Assembly (NCBI GenBank): GCA_036262835.1
Contig: DATAID010000105.1
Location: 124,001 to 188,000 of the forward strand
From: RBG-16-66-20 sp036262835
GTDB taxonomy: Bacteria > Pseudomonadota > Gammaproteobacteria > Burkholderiales > SG8-39
Length of the DNA: 64,000 bases
Direction: 5' to 3'
The translations under genes were made by a program, and so were the position numbers. Position 1 is the first letter of the stretch. Each line of letters opens with the position of its first letter. Below are positions 1-8,118 of the stretch, piece by piece. The notes beneath the pieces are model-generated. The model saw only the letters and a program-made list of their open reading frames with translations, made no database searches and was not told where the DNA came from.

Positions 1-126
1 GTCGGCGAGCTCCTTGTGCAGCCGTTCGGTGGCCGTGGAAAGCTTGCCCTCCTCGCCCATCGCGAGCTCGAGGATGCCGGGCTCGAGGCGCCGGATTTTG
101 AGATCCCTGTACTTAGAGTAGTCCAT
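1..126 (-). CDS. enoyl-CoA hydratase/isomerase family protein, N-terminal fragment
   Basis: Only the first 42 codons are inside the window; the gene runs off the left edge. The ATG is the complement of 124-126. The protein opens MDYSKYRDLKIRRLEPGI and continues into ILELAMGEEGKLS, which resembles the first beta strands of crotonase-fold proteins (an 'L.. .V..I.L' strand followed by a short acidic loop). No catalytic residue is visible in this fragment, so the substrate and the hydratase-versus-isomerase choice are open. It is divergent from the haloalkane dehalogenase with only 23 bp between the two starts. Confidence 0.6.
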   Translation of the reverse strand, partial: MDYSKYRDLKIRRLEPGILELAMGEEGKLSTATERLHKELAD

Positions 127-149
127 CGCCCCATTCTACAATCCGGAGG

Positions 150-1016
150 ATGCGCACCCCCGACGAGCGCTTCGCGAATCTGCCCGGCTTTTCCTGGGCG
201 CCCAATTACCTCGAGTGGAAGGGATTGCGCATCCACTATCTCGATGTCGGGAAAGGGGATCGCGTTCTCCTCGCCCTGCACGGCGAACCGACCTGGAGCT
301 ACCTGTATCGCAAGATGATTCCGCCCTTCGTCGCGGCGGGCTACCGGGTGGTTGCGCCCGATTTCGTCGGCTTTGGGCGCTCTGACAAGCCGGAGGACGA
401 GGGTTTTTATACTTTTGAAATGCATCGTGAATTTCTTCTCGACTTACTCGAAAAACTCGACCTGAAAAGGGTGACCCTTGCGGTTCAGGATTGGGGAGGC
501 TTGCTGGGACTCACGCTGCCGATGGAAATGCCCGAGCGCATTGAGCGCCTTCTCGTCATGAACACGGCGCTCGGCACGGGCGATGTGCCGCTCTCCGAGG
601 GCTTCGTCGCATGGCGGGCGTATGTCGCGAAGACGCCGAGCCTCGATTGCGGCAAGCTGCTCGCGCGCGCCTGCCCGCATCTCTCGGCGGCCGAAGCCGC
701 GGCCTATGAGGCACCCTACCCCGATGCCGCCTCGAAAGCCGGCGTGCGTCGCTTTCCCGCGCTCGTTCCTGACAATCCGGAGGCGCCCGGCGCCGCGGTC
801 TCGCGCCGCGCGCGCGACTGGCTGCAGACATCCTGGAAAGGCGACACCTTCATGGCGGTGGGCGCGAAGGATCCGGTACTCGGACCGCCGGTGATGAACG
901 CGCTGCGAAAAATCATCCGCGGCTGCCCGGAGCCGTGGTTGCATGCCGAGGGCGGCCACTTTTTGCAAGAATGGGGCGACGACGTGGCGAAAGAGGCGAT
1001 TGCCAGGTGGAGATGA
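150..1016 (+). CDS. haloalkane dehalogenase-like alpha/beta hydrolase
   Basis: The 288-residue protein has the full layout of haloalkane dehalogenase subfamily I, which hydrolyses carbon-halogen bonds in the cytoplasm. HGEPTW at 44-49 supplies the oxyanion region. QDWGG carries the predicted nucleophile D114 and the halide-binding W115. D241 in GAKDPVLG and H270 in GGHFLQE complete the triad. The length is close to DhlA (about 310) with a slightly short cap. The ATG at 150 follows GGAGG directly, so spacing is tight, but the domain begins soon after. Related epoxide hydrolases share the fold; the W after the nucleophile favours dehalogenase. The true substrate cannot be read from sequence. 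Confidence 0.85.
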   Translation: MRTPDERFANLPGFSWAPNYLEWKGLRIHYLDVGKGDRVLLALHGEPTWSYLYRKMIPPFVAAGYRVVAPDFVGFGRSDKPEDEGFYTFEMHREFLLDLLEKLDLKRVTLAVQDWGGLLGLTLPMEMPERIERLLVMNTALGTGDVPLSEGFVAWRAYVAKTPSLDCGKLLARACPHLSAAEAAAYEAPYPDAASKAGVRRFPALVPDNPEAPGAAVSRRARDWLQTSWKGDTFMAVGAKDPVLGPPVMNALRKIIRGCPEPWLHAEGGHFLQEWGDDVAKEAIARWR

Positions 1017-1023
1017 TTCAGCG

Positions 1024-1983
1024 ATGGACGTGAGCTTCGATGATATTGCGCGCGCGCACGAGCGCATCCGCGAGACGGCGCGGCGCACGCCGGCGCTCAC
1101 CTCGGGCACCGTCGACGCGCTCACCGGCGCAAGAGTGTTCTTCAAGTGCGAGAACTTCCAGCGCATGGGTGCCTTCAAGTTTCGCGGCGCCTACAACGCG
1201 CTCTCGCAGCTGCAAAACGAGCAGAAGAGCCATGGCGTGGTCGCCTACTCCTCGGGCAACCACGCGCAGGCCGTCGCGCTCGCGGGCCAGCTGCTCAATG
1301 TGAAGGCGACGATCGTGATGCCCGAGGACGCGCCCCGGGTGAAGCTCGAAGCAACGCGCGGCTACGGCGCGCAGATCGTCACCTACGACCCGAAGTCCGC
1401 CGCGCGCGACGAGCTCGCGCACAAGCTCGCGCACGAGCGCGGCCTCACCGTCATCCCGCCCTACGACCACCCGCACATCGTCGCGGGCCAGGGCACCGCG
1501 GCGAAGGAGCTGATCGAGGACGCGGGGCTGCTCGACCTGCTCCTCGTGCCCTGCGGCGGCGGCGGCCTCCTTTCGGGCTGCGCGATCGCCGCCAAGCACC
1601 TGAACTCGAAGTGCCGCGTCGTCGGCGTGGAGCCCGCCGCAGGAGACGACGCGACGCGCACCTTCCACACGAAGACGCTGCATACGGTGCACAACCCCGA
1701 GACCATCGCCGACGGCGCGCGCACGCCCTCGCTCGGCAAGCTCACCTTTCCGCTCGTGATGAAGTACGTCGACGACATGATCACCGTGACCGACGACGAG
1801 CTGCTCGGGACCATGTTCTTTCTCTGGGAGCGCATGAAGCTCGTGGTCGAGCCGACGGGCGCGCTCGCCGCGTGCGCGCTGCTCCACAAGAAGGTCGATG
1901 CGAAGGGCAAGCACGTCGGCGTCGTGCTCTCGGGCGGCAACGTCGATCTCGCCTGGGCCGCCAAGCGCCTGCTGGCAAAATAG
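1024..1983 (+). CDS. PLP-dependent serine/threonine dehydratase family protein
   Basis: The 319-residue protein is a fold-type II PLP enzyme that would deaminate L-threonine, L-serine or hydroxyaspartate, or racemise serine. The Schiff-base lysine is K52 in GAFKFRGA, the phosphate loop is CGGGGLLSG (177-185), and the SGGN motif near 303-306 lines the PLP nitrogen pocket. There is no C-terminal ACT-like regulatory domain, so it is the short catabolic form (TdcB, serine racemase or threo-3-hydroxyaspartate ammonia-lyase type) and not biosynthetic IlvA. The ATG at 1024 was chosen because the upstream open frame overlaps the dehalogenase. It lies 7 bp after the previous stop. Confidence 0.85.
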   Translation: MDVSFDDIARAHERIRETARRTPALTSGTVDALTGARVFFKCENFQRMGAFKFRGAYNALSQLQNEQKSHGVVAYSSGNHAQAVALAGQLLNVKATIVMPEDAPRVKLEATRGYGAQIVTYDPKSAARDELAHKLAHERGLTVIPPYDHPHIVAGQGTAAKELIEDAGLLDLLLVPCGGGGLLSGCAIAAKHLNSKCRVVGVEPAAGDDATRTFHTKTLHTVHNPETIADGARTPSLGKLTFPLVMKYVDDMITVTDDELLGTMFFLWERMKLVVEPTGALAACALLHKKVDAKGKHVGVVLSGGNVDLAWAAKRLLAK

Positions 1984-1987
1984 CGCC

Positions 1988-2965
1988 ATGAAAGCCGTCG
2001 AGATCACGAAGCCGGGCGAGCCGGAAGTGCTGGTGCCGGGCGAGCGCCCCCAACCGAAGCCCGGTCCCGGGGAAATCCTCGTCAAGGTCGCCGCCGCCGG
2101 CGTGAACCGGCCCGACGTCCTGCAGAGAAAAGGCAATTACCCCGTGCCGCCGGGCGCGTCCGACATCCCCGGCCTCGAAATCGCGGGTGAGGTCGTCGAA
2201 TGCGGAAGCGGCGTGAAGCTCTGGAAGCCGGGCGACAAAGTCTGCGCGCTCGTCGCGGGCGGCGGCTACGCGGAGTACTGCACCGCGCCTGAAGGCCAGG
2301 CGCTGCCGATTCCCAAGGGCTTCTCCGCCACCGAGGCCGCCTCGCTGCCGGAAACGTTCTTTACCGTGTGGTCGAACGTCTACGACCGCGGCAGGCTGCA
2401 GGCGGGCGAAACCTTGCTCGTGCAGGGCGGCTCCTCGGGCATCGGCGTCACGGCAATCCAGATCGCCGCCGCCCTGGGCAATCCCGTGTTCGCAACGGCG
2501 GGGTCCGATGAAAAGTGCGCGGCGTGCGTTCGGCTGGGAGCCACGAAGGCTTTCAACTACAAGACCGAGGATTGGAGCACTGCCCTGCGCGCTGCCACGA
2601 ACGGCAAGGGCGTCAACGTGATCCTCGACATGGTCGGCGGCGACTACGTGCCGAAGGAATTGAAGTGCCTCGCCGACGACGGGCGCCTGGTCTTCATCGC
2701 GTTCCTGCGCGGCGCCAAGACCGAGCTCGACATCAACGAGCTGATGCGCCGCCGATTGGTCGTCACCGGCTCCACGCTGCGCCCTCGCCCGGTCGAGTTC
2801 AAGGCGGCGATCGCGAAGCGCCTGAAAGAAGTGGTTTGGCCGCTCCTCGAAGCGGGCCGGATCAAGCCCGAGATCTTCAAGACCTTTCCTCTTGCCGAGG
2901 CGCGCGAGGCGCACCACCTCATGGAGAGCTCGCAGCACATCGGCAAGCTCGTCCTGACGATCTAG
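1988..2965 (+). CDS. NAD(P)H quinone oxidoreductase, zinc-independent MDR superfamily
   Basis: This 325-residue protein is a medium-chain reductase of the QOR/PIG3 (TP53I3) type, which reduces quinones or enones with NADPH. The N-terminal GroES-like domain (residues 1 to about 120) lacks the catalytic and structural zinc ligands of alcohol dehydrogenases. The Rossmann motif VQGGSSGIG is at 145-153. The C-terminal section contains the family's RPxxFK/ VWP pattern and ends HIGKLVLTI, typical of PIG3. The ATG is 4 bp after the dehydratase stop, so the two are probably co-transcribed. Confidence 0.88.
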   Translation: MKAVEITKPGEPEVLVPGERPQPKPGPGEILVKVAAAGVNRPDVLQRKGNYPVPPGASDIPGLEIAGEVVECGSGVKLWKPGDKVCALVAGGGYAEYCTAPEGQALPIPKGFSATEAASLPETFFTVWSNVYDRGRLQAGETLLVQGGSSGIGVTAIQIAAALGNPVFATAGSDEKCAACVRLGATKAFNYKTEDWSTALRAATNGKGVNVILDMVGGDYVPKELKCLADDGRLVFIAFLRGAKTELDINELMRRRLVVTGSTLRPRPVEFKAAIAKRLKEVVWPLLEAGRIKPEIFKTFPLAEAREAHHLMESSQHIGKLVLTI

Positions 2966-2974
2966 CCGGAAGTC

Positions 2975-3925
2975 CTACGAGGCGGTGGCCTCGTCCCTCA
3001 CCGCCTCTTCCTTCAGCCAGGCGATGAAGTCGGCGACTTCCTTGCGCCGGCCGGCATTCTTCGCCACCACCGCGAAATAGGCGCGCGCCGGATCGGCGCT
3101 GCCGGTGAAAGGCGCGACCAGCTCGCCCGAGGCGATCGCCTCGCGCACGAGCGGGCTCCTGCCGAGCGCGACGCCGTGGCCGGCGATCGCGGCGGGGATG
3201 ATCTGGTCGTAGCCGGAGAAAAGCAGGTTTCCCGCGGGCCGCAGATCGGTCAGGCGCACGATCTCGAGCCAGGTGCGCCAGTGCAGCCACGGATGACGCC
3301 CCTCGGGATCGTCGTACTGGAGCAGCACGTGGTGGCGCAGGTCGGCGGGCTCGCGCAGCGGGCGCTTCGGATCCTGGAGCAGCCTCGGGCTGCACACCGG
3401 AAACACGCGCTCGCCGAAAAGGCGCACGGCGTCCGGCCCGGAAAGCGTCGCGGGGCCGTGCCGGATCGCGAGGTCGAGGCCGTCGCGCTCCAGGTCCATG
3501 ACCCGCGCGTCGGCGCTGATGCGCACATCGACGTCGGGGTGCGTGCGCGTGAACCCGGCGAGGCGCGGGATGAGCCAGAGCGAAGCGAGCGATTGCGTCG
3601 TGGTGACGGCGAGGGTGCGGCGCCCTGAGTCGGCGCGCAGCCTGTCGGTCACGCTGCGCATGGTGGCGAGCACCTGCGCGGCAGCCGGATAGAGAACCTG
3701 TCCCGCGTCCGTCAGCGCAAGAGCGCGGTGGCGGCGCTGAAAAAGCCTCACACCGAGCTGCTCCTCCAGTTCCTGGATCTGGCGGCTCACTGCGGATTGC
3801 GAAAGGAAGAGCTCTGCCCCCGCCTTGGTGAAGGAGAGCAGGCGTGCGGCTGCCTCAAAACCCTTAAGCAAATCAAGGGACGGCAGGCGGGGGTGGCTGC
3901 GGGTGAAGTTTTCTTGCATTCCCAT
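2975..3925 (-). CDS. LysR family transcriptional regulator (GcvA-like)
   Basis: A 316-residue LysR regulator. The N-terminal winged helix (about residues 13-70) reads LLSFTKAGAELFLSQSAVSR followed by QIQELEEQLGVRLFQR, and the C-terminal section is a periplasmic-binding-like effector domain with the GcvA-type phrases VMDLERDGLDLAIRHG and GVALGRSPL. The ATG at 3925 was preferred because AAGGA lies 11 bases before it; 3919 is a possible alternative. It is transcribed away from the small-protein/DUF2917/GNAT genes starting at 4011 and may regulate them through the 85-bp shared region. It converges with the quinone oxidoreductase 9 bp away. Confidence 0.9.
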   Translation of the reverse strand: MGMQENFTRSHPRLPSLDLLKGFEAAARLLSFTKAGAELFLSQSAVSRQIQELEEQLGVRLFQRRHRALALTDAGQVLYPAAAQVLATMRSVTDRLRADSGRRTLAVTTTQSLASLWLIPRLAGFTRTHPDVDVRISADARVMDLERDGLDLAIRHGPATLSGPDAVRLFGERVFPVCSPRLLQDPKRPLREPADLRHHVLLQYDDPEGRHPWLHWRTWLEIVRLTDLRPAGNLLFSGYDQIIPAAIAGHGVALGRSPLVREAIASGELVAPFTGSADPARAYFAVVAKNAGRRKEVADFIAWLKEEAVRDEATAS

Positions 3926-4010
3926 TTTGCATCCAATCCTTGAGTTTTTACCGTTTGATGCGTTGCACACAAGAATGCACCATCTGCATGTCTAACGCAA
4001 GGAGTGAACA

Positions 4011-4181
4011 ATGAAAGCGAACACTAGCCAACCCATCAGGATCGATCCCGAGGTCGTGGCCGTCCTGCAAGCCCGTGCCCGCAGGGCGCGCTCGCAGGCG
4101 ATGCATAACCTCATCGGCCAGCTCATCCACAAGCTCACCCCCCGCCTGTCCCTGCGGCGCCTGGGCGAGCACTGGGGGTGA
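4011..4181 (+). CDS. small basic hypothetical protein, 56 aa
   Basis: A 56-residue arginine-rich protein beginning MKANTSQPIRIDPEVV and ending RRLGEHWG. A strong AAGGAG (3999-4004) sits 6 bases before the ATG, and the next gene starts 1 bp after its stop, so it behaves as the leader gene of the DUF2917 transcript. The helical, Arg-rich middle (QARARRARSQAMHNLIGQLI) recalls DUF1127-type small proteins, but I cannot assign a family. It lies divergent from the LysR gene. Function unknown. Confidence 0.6.
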   Translation: MKANTSQPIRIDPEVVAVLQARARRARSQAMHNLIGQLIHKLTPRLSLRRLGEHWG

Positions 4182-4182
4182 T

Positions 4183-4410
4183 ATGAACCTCGAGCTCGCT
4201 TCCACCGCCCTGCGGCTCGCCCGCGGGCAGACGATGAAAGTGCACGACGGCGCCGGCAGCACGATCTGCGCGCGCGAAGGCACGGTCTGGATTACCGAGG
4301 AGAACAGCGGCAACGATGTGCTCCTCGCCCCGGGCCAGTGCTTCCGCCTGCAGAAGCAGGGCACCGCAGTCCTGCAGGCGTTCGACGACGCCTCGGTCTC
4401 CTTCGCCTGA
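4183..4410 (+). CDS. DUF2917 family protein
   Basis: The 75-residue protein has the short all-beta, cupin-like pattern of DUF2917: an opening LARGQTMKV strand, ICAREGTVWITEEN in the middle and DVLLAPGQCFRLQKQG, then a final strand. This family occurs in betaproteobacteria, frequently beside a LysR gene; its role is not known. The ATG overlaps nothing and follows the 56-residue gene by one base, so translation is probably coupled. It is followed 11 bp later by the acetyltransferase. Confidence 0.75.
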   Translation: MNLELASTALRLARGQTMKVHDGAGSTICAREGTVWITEENSGNDVLLAPGQCFRLQKQGTAVLQAFDDASVSFA

Positions 4411-4421
4411 TCGAGGCGGCC

Positions 4422-5012
4422 GTGGGCACCGTCAATCGCTTCGCCGACGCCTGGCGCCTGCGTGAGGGCACGCTTGCGGTGATCCGTCCCGCCACGCCGG
4501 GCGACGCACCCGCCATCCAGGCGATGGTTCGCTCGCTCTCGCCGACGAGCCGCTATTCGCGGTTCTTCAGCGGGGTGCAGGAAGTGTCGCCCGAGTGGCT
4601 GGCCCGCTTCAGCCGCGCCGAGCCGCGCGGCGAAGTGTCTCTGCTCGCGACCGTCTTGCGCGACGGAAAGGAAACGCTGGTCGGCATGGGCCAGTACGCC
4701 GCCGACCCCTGGCCCGAGCGCTGCGACTTCGCGCTGCTCGTTTCCGACGAATGGCAGGGCCGCGGCCTCGGCCGGCGGCTGCTGCGCAACCTCGAGTGCC
4801 TCGCGCGCGAAGCCGGCTTCGAGCGTATCGAAGGCGAAGTGCTCGCGCACAACTCCACCATGCTCGGTCTTGCGCACGTCCTGGGCTACGACGTGCGCCG
4901 TGTTCCTGAGAGCGCCCTGTTCCTCCATGTCTCCCTCCCCCTCCTCCGCGTGGCGGAGCAGGGCTGCTCTCCCCTTGTGAAGGTCGCCCATGCGCTTGCA
5001 GAAACCGTCTAG
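4422..5012 (+). CDS. GNAT family N-acetyltransferase
   Basis: A 196-residue GNAT-fold acyltransferase. The N-terminal strand TLAVIRPATPGDAPAIQAMV and the acetyl-CoA loop WQGRGLGRRLLRNL (the Q/R-x-x-G-x-G/A motif) are clear, followed by the helix with AREAGFERIEGEVLAHN. The sequence is of the RimI/'acetyltransferase domain of Pat-like proteins' type (SRYSRFF signature), here without an acyl-CoA ligase domain. GTG at 4422 was chosen: GAGG precedes it with 5-6 base spacing, and upstream starts overlap DUF2917. Substrate unknown; small molecules or protein lysines are both possible. Confidence 0.8.
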   Translation: MGTVNRFADAWRLREGTLAVIRPATPGDAPAIQAMVRSLSPTSRYSRFFSGVQEVSPEWLARFSRAEPRGEVSLLATVLRDGKETLVGMGQYAADPWPERCDFALLVSDEWQGRGLGRRLLRNLECLAREAGFERIEGEVLAHNSTMLGLAHVLGYDVRRVPESALFLHVSLPLLRVAEQGCSPLVKVAHALAETV

Positions 5013-5163
5013 GCATCACGACGCCGCCGGCGAGGTCGAGCGCTACCTGCGCGACGAGCACTTGTATGCGGAGCTGGATCGCTTGCGCGCGCAGAACGCC
5101 GATCCGCGCCAATTGACTCTCGAAAGGAACCTGTATGCCGTTAGTTCGTATTTCGCTGCTTAA
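4990..5163 (+). CDS. possible small ORF, 57 aa, overlapping both neighbours
   Basis: An ATG at 4990, inside the end of the acetyltransferase gene, opens a 57-codon frame that ends inside the tautomerase gene. It reads MRLQKPSRHHDAAGEVERYL and includes a helical, charged stretch (ELDRLRAQNADPRQLTLER). It would fill the 122-bp gap between the two genes. Both ends overlap other genes in different frames and no family is recognised, so it may be chance. Confidence 0.3.
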   Translation: MRLQKPSRHHDAAGEVERYLRDEHLYAELDRLRAQNADPRQLTLERNLYAVSSYFAA

Positions 5164-5536
5164 GGGAAAGCCCGCTTCTTATCGCCGCAAGATCGGCGAT
5201 GCCGTGCACCAGGCCATGGTCGAGACGATCAGCGTCCCCGCCAAGGACCGCTTCCAGCTCATCACCGAGCACGATCCGGAGGACTTCGTCTTCGATCGCG
5301 AGTATCTCGGCATCGCGCGCAGCCGCGATCTCGTCATCGTCCAGATCACGCTCTCGGCCGGACGATCTTTGTACCTGAAGCGCTCGCTCTACCGGGCGAT
5401 CGCGGCACGCCTCGGCGCCGCCGTCCAGCTCAGGCCCGAGGATGTCTGGATCAATCTCGTCGAAACGGCGAAGGAAAACTGGTCCTTCGGGAATGGTCTC
5501 GCCTCGTACGCGCCCGAGGAAGCAGTGACTGCGTAG
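5135..5536 (+). CDS. tautomerase family protein
   Basis: The 133-residue protein begins MPLVRISLLKGK, placing a proline directly after the start methionine, the catalytic base of the 4-oxalocrotonate tautomerase superfamily. It continues with the family pattern ASYRRKIGDAVHQAMVE and DRFQLITEHDPEDF, and is about twice the length of 4-OT, matching the longer single-chain Tautomerase_2 type (YusQ-like). AAAGGA is 6 bases before the ATG. Such enzymes interconvert keto and enol forms of small acids, but the substrate is not evident here. Confidence 0.85.
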   Translation: MPLVRISLLKGKPASYRRKIGDAVHQAMVETISVPAKDRFQLITEHDPEDFVFDREYLGIARSRDLVIVQITLSAGRSLYLKRSLYRAIAARLGAAVQLRPEDVWINLVETAKENWSFGNGLASYAPEEAVTA

Positions 5537-5576
5537 AGCAAGACCTTAGAATAGGCGCTCTTTGAAGAGGAGCGCC

Positions 5577-6452
5577 ATGTTCAAGGACGGCCTGCTCAAG
5601 GGCAAGCGGATTCTCGTCACCGGCGGCGGCACCGGCCTGGGCAAGGAGATCGCGGCCCGCTACCTGCAGCTCGGCGCGGAAATCTGGATTGCGGGCCGCA
5701 GAGGCGCCGTGCTCGCAGATACCGCAGCGTCCCTCATGAAGACCCATGGCGGGCAAGTCAAAACCTGCGCGGTGGATATCCGCGATTCGCAGGCGGTCGA
5801 TGCGATGGTCCAGCGCATCTGGGACGAGTCGGGGCCGCTCACCGGCCTCGTCAACAATGCCGCCGGCAACTTCATCAGCCCGACCCAGGACCTGAGCGCG
5901 AACGGGTTCAACGCGATCGCCAACACGGTTTTCCACGGCACGTTCTACGTCACGCACGCGGTCGGCAAGCGCTGGATCGCGGGCGGCCACAAGGGCTCGG
6001 TCGTCTCGATTCTCGTCACCTGGGTGTGGACGGGATCGCCGTACGTTGTGCCCTCCGCGATGTCGAAGGCCGGCATCCACATCATGACGAAATCGCTGGC
6101 GGTGGAATGGGGCCGGCACGGCATCCGCCTGAACGCGATCGCACCGGGCCCCTTCCCGACCGAGGGTGCCTCCAAGCGGCTGCGGCCCGACGGCAATTTC
6201 GAGGACGGCACGGCAAAAATTCCCATGCGGCGTGTCGGACAGATGCCGGAGCTGCAGAACCTCGCCGTCTTTCTCATGGCGGACGGCTGCGAATATCTTT
6301 CCGGCGAGACGATCGCGCTCGACGGCGCGGGCTACCTCGCCAACGGCTCGTCCTTCACGGAGCTTGACCGCCTCTCGGCGGCGGACTGGGAAGGCATGCG
6401 CGCGAAGGTCAAGGCACAGAACGACAAGGACCGCGCGGGGCGCACTGCGTGA
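5577..6452 (+). CDS. SDR family oxidoreductase, 2,4-dienoyl-CoA reductase-like
   Basis: A 291-residue Rossmann enzyme resembling mitochondrial DECR1, which reduces 2,4-dienoyl-CoA with NADPH. The cofactor motif TGGGTGLG is at 15-22, NNAAGN at 93-98 and PGPFPTEG follows the active site. The DECR serine and lysine are present as S160 and K164 (SAMSK), but the position of the DECR catalytic tyrosine aligns with W149 in LVTWVW. The ATG at 5577 follows AGAGGAG with good spacing; a TTG 15 bases upstream is less likely. Its stop overlaps the start of the Nudix/MBL gene (GTGA), so the two are translationally coupled. Confidence 0.85.
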   Translation: MFKDGLLKGKRILVTGGGTGLGKEIAARYLQLGAEIWIAGRRGAVLADTAASLMKTHGGQVKTCAVDIRDSQAVDAMVQRIWDESGPLTGLVNNAAGNFISPTQDLSANGFNAIANTVFHGTFYVTHAVGKRWIAGGHKGSVVSILVTWVWTGSPYVVPSAMSKAGIHIMTKSLAVEWGRHGIRLNAIAPGPFPTEGASKRLRPDGNFEDGTAKIPMRRVGQMPELQNLAVFLMADGCEYLSGETIALDGAGYLANGSSFTELDRLSAADWEGMRAKVKAQNDKDRAGRTA

Positions 6453-8098
6453 AGCCCGAGCCGCGTCCCGCCGCGACGGTGCTGCTCCTGCGCGAGTCGA
6501 CAGGAGCACCCGAGGTCCTGATGCTCCAGCGCACCAGCAAAGCCGTGTTTTTGCCGGGCGCCTACGTTTTTCCGGGTGGCGCGCTCGACGAAGACGATTC
6601 GAGCCGCGAGGCAGCCGCGCGCGTGGCAGGGCTCGATGACGCGCGCGCCAGCGCGCGGCTCGGCCTCGAATCCGGCGGGCTCGCCTACTGGGTCGCCGCC
6701 GCGCGCGAGTGCTTCGAGGAGTCGGGAATCCTGCTGGCGCGCGACGAGGACGGCCGGCCCATTGCGGCCGGGCGCGCCGCGAGCCTCGAGCACTGGCGCG
6801 CGCCCCTTAACGCGGGGTCGCTGCGCTTCAGCGAGTTCCTTGCGAAAGAAAAGCTCTTCATCCCGGCCGACGAGCTCGCCTACTACAGCCACTGGATCAC
6901 CGCGCCCGGGCGGCCGCGGCGCTTCAGCACGCGCTTTTTCGTCGCCTGCGCGCCGGCGGGCCAGACCGGCGCGCACGACCGGTCGGAAACGGTGCACAGC
7001 GTCTGGGTGAGCGCGCGCGAGGCCCTGGAGAAGGAAAAGCGCAAGGAGCTCGAGCTCATTTTCCCGACGCGCAGCACCCTCGCCGACCTCGCGTCCTTCG
7101 CCTCGCCCAGGGCGATCCTCGAGCACGCGCGCGGCCTCGGCGATATCGAGGTGAACGCCGCCTGCTGGGCGCTCGACCACGAGGGCTCGCAACGCCTTTT
7201 TCGCCGCGCCGATCCGCCCTACTACGAGATCCACTGGACCGACCCCGGGGAAAAGGGCAACACCTGCTTCGTCATCCAGCCGGGCATCCCGAAACGCATC
7301 GATCGCTACGTCACGCGCATCACCGCGCCCAACCCCGGTGCGATGACCGGACCCGGCACCAACGCCTATCTGGTCGGCGAAAACGAAATCGCCGTGATCG
7401 ATCCCGGTCCCGCGATCGACACGCACCTCGCTGCGATCGTCGCGGCGGGCGCGGGCCGCATCCGCTGGATCCTGTGCACCCACACCCACGTCGATCACTC
7501 GCCGGCGGCGGCGCAGCTGAAAGCGGCGACTGGAGCGCAGGTGCTCGGCATGCCCGCGCCGCCACACGGCAACCAGGACCGGACCTTCGCGCCCGATCGG
7601 GTGCTCGCGCACGGCGAGCGGCTGCGCCTTGGCGGCGTGACGCTGCGCGTGATTCATACGCCCGGGCACGCGTCCAACCATCTCTGCTACCTGCTCGAGC
7701 AGACGAAGATGCTCTTCACCGGCGATCAGGTCATGCAGGGCTCGACCGTCGTCATCAATCCGCCCGATGGAAACATGCTCGCCTATCTCGCGGCGCTCGA
7801 AGCGCTTCTCGGCGAGGACATCGCGATCATCGCGCCGGGACACGGCTACCTCGTCGGCGCGCCGCACAAGGAGGTCAAGCGCCTCATCGCGCACCGGCTC
7901 GCGCGCGAAGCGAAGGTGACCGCCGCGCTCGCGCGGCGCGGCGAGTCGGCGCTCGAGGACCTGGTGCCCCTGGTCTACGACGACGTGCCCGCGCGACTGC
8001 ACCCCGTGGCGGCGCGCTCGCTGCTCGCGCACCTCGAGAAACTGGTGGCCGAAGGCAGCGCCCGGGAGTCATCCGGACGCTATATACTTGCCTCATAA
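6449..8098 (+). CDS. Nudix hydrolase-metallo-beta-lactamase fusion protein
   Basis: A 549-residue two-domain protein. Residues about 5-230 are a Nudix domain: FPGGALDE (41-48) and RECFEESG (86-93) form the Nudix box, with about 20 extra residues inside it, as in the CoA-type NUDT19 branch. Residues about 285-540 are an MBL-fold hydrolase of LACTB2 type with HTHVDH (345-350), H407 in TPGHASNH, D426 in FTGDQ and H465 in PGHG, a full two-metal site. Both active sites look intact. A pyrophosphatase acting on a nucleotide or CoA derivative, joined to a thioesterase or nuclease, is an inference. The start is GTG at 6449 within a GTGA overlap. Confidence 0.85.
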   Translation: MKPEPRPAATVLLLRESTGAPEVLMLQRTSKAVFLPGAYVFPGGALDEDDSSREAAARVAGLDDARASARLGLESGGLAYWVAAARECFEESGILLARDEDGRPIAAGRAASLEHWRAPLNAGSLRFSEFLAKEKLFIPADELAYYSHWITAPGRPRRFSTRFFVACAPAGQTGAHDRSETVHSVWVSAREALEKEKRKELELIFPTRSTLADLASFASPRAILEHARGLGDIEVNAACWALDHEGSQRLFRRADPPYYEIHWTDPGEKGNTCFVIQPGIPKRIDRYVTRITAPNPGAMTGPGTNAYLVGENEIAVIDPGPAIDTHLAAIVAAGAGRIRWILCTHTHVDHSPAAAQLKAATGAQVLGMPAPPHGNQDRTFAPDRVLAHGERLRLGGVTLRVIHTPGHASNHLCYLLEQTKMLFTGDQVMQGSTVVINPPDGNMLAYLAALEALLGEDIAIIAPGHGYLVGAPHKEVKRLIAHRLAREAKVTAALARRGESALEDLVPLVYDDVPARLHPVAARSLLAHLEKLVAEGSARESSGRYILAS

Positions 8099-8118
8099 AA
8101 GAACGAGGAGAAAGCGCC

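Noticed and set aside
943..1023. Earlier start for the PLP dehydratase at 943
   Set aside because: The added residues lie within the dehalogenase gene and do not look like family sequence.
3926..4010. Specific LysR operator in the divergent gap before 4011
   Set aside because: Several TGCA-type half sites are present, but no convincing T-N11-A palindrome with suitable placement could be chosen.
4338..4421. Longer acetyltransferase start at 4338
   Set aside because: It overlaps most of the DUF2917 gene; GTG 4422 has a Shine-Dalgarno and fits the fold.
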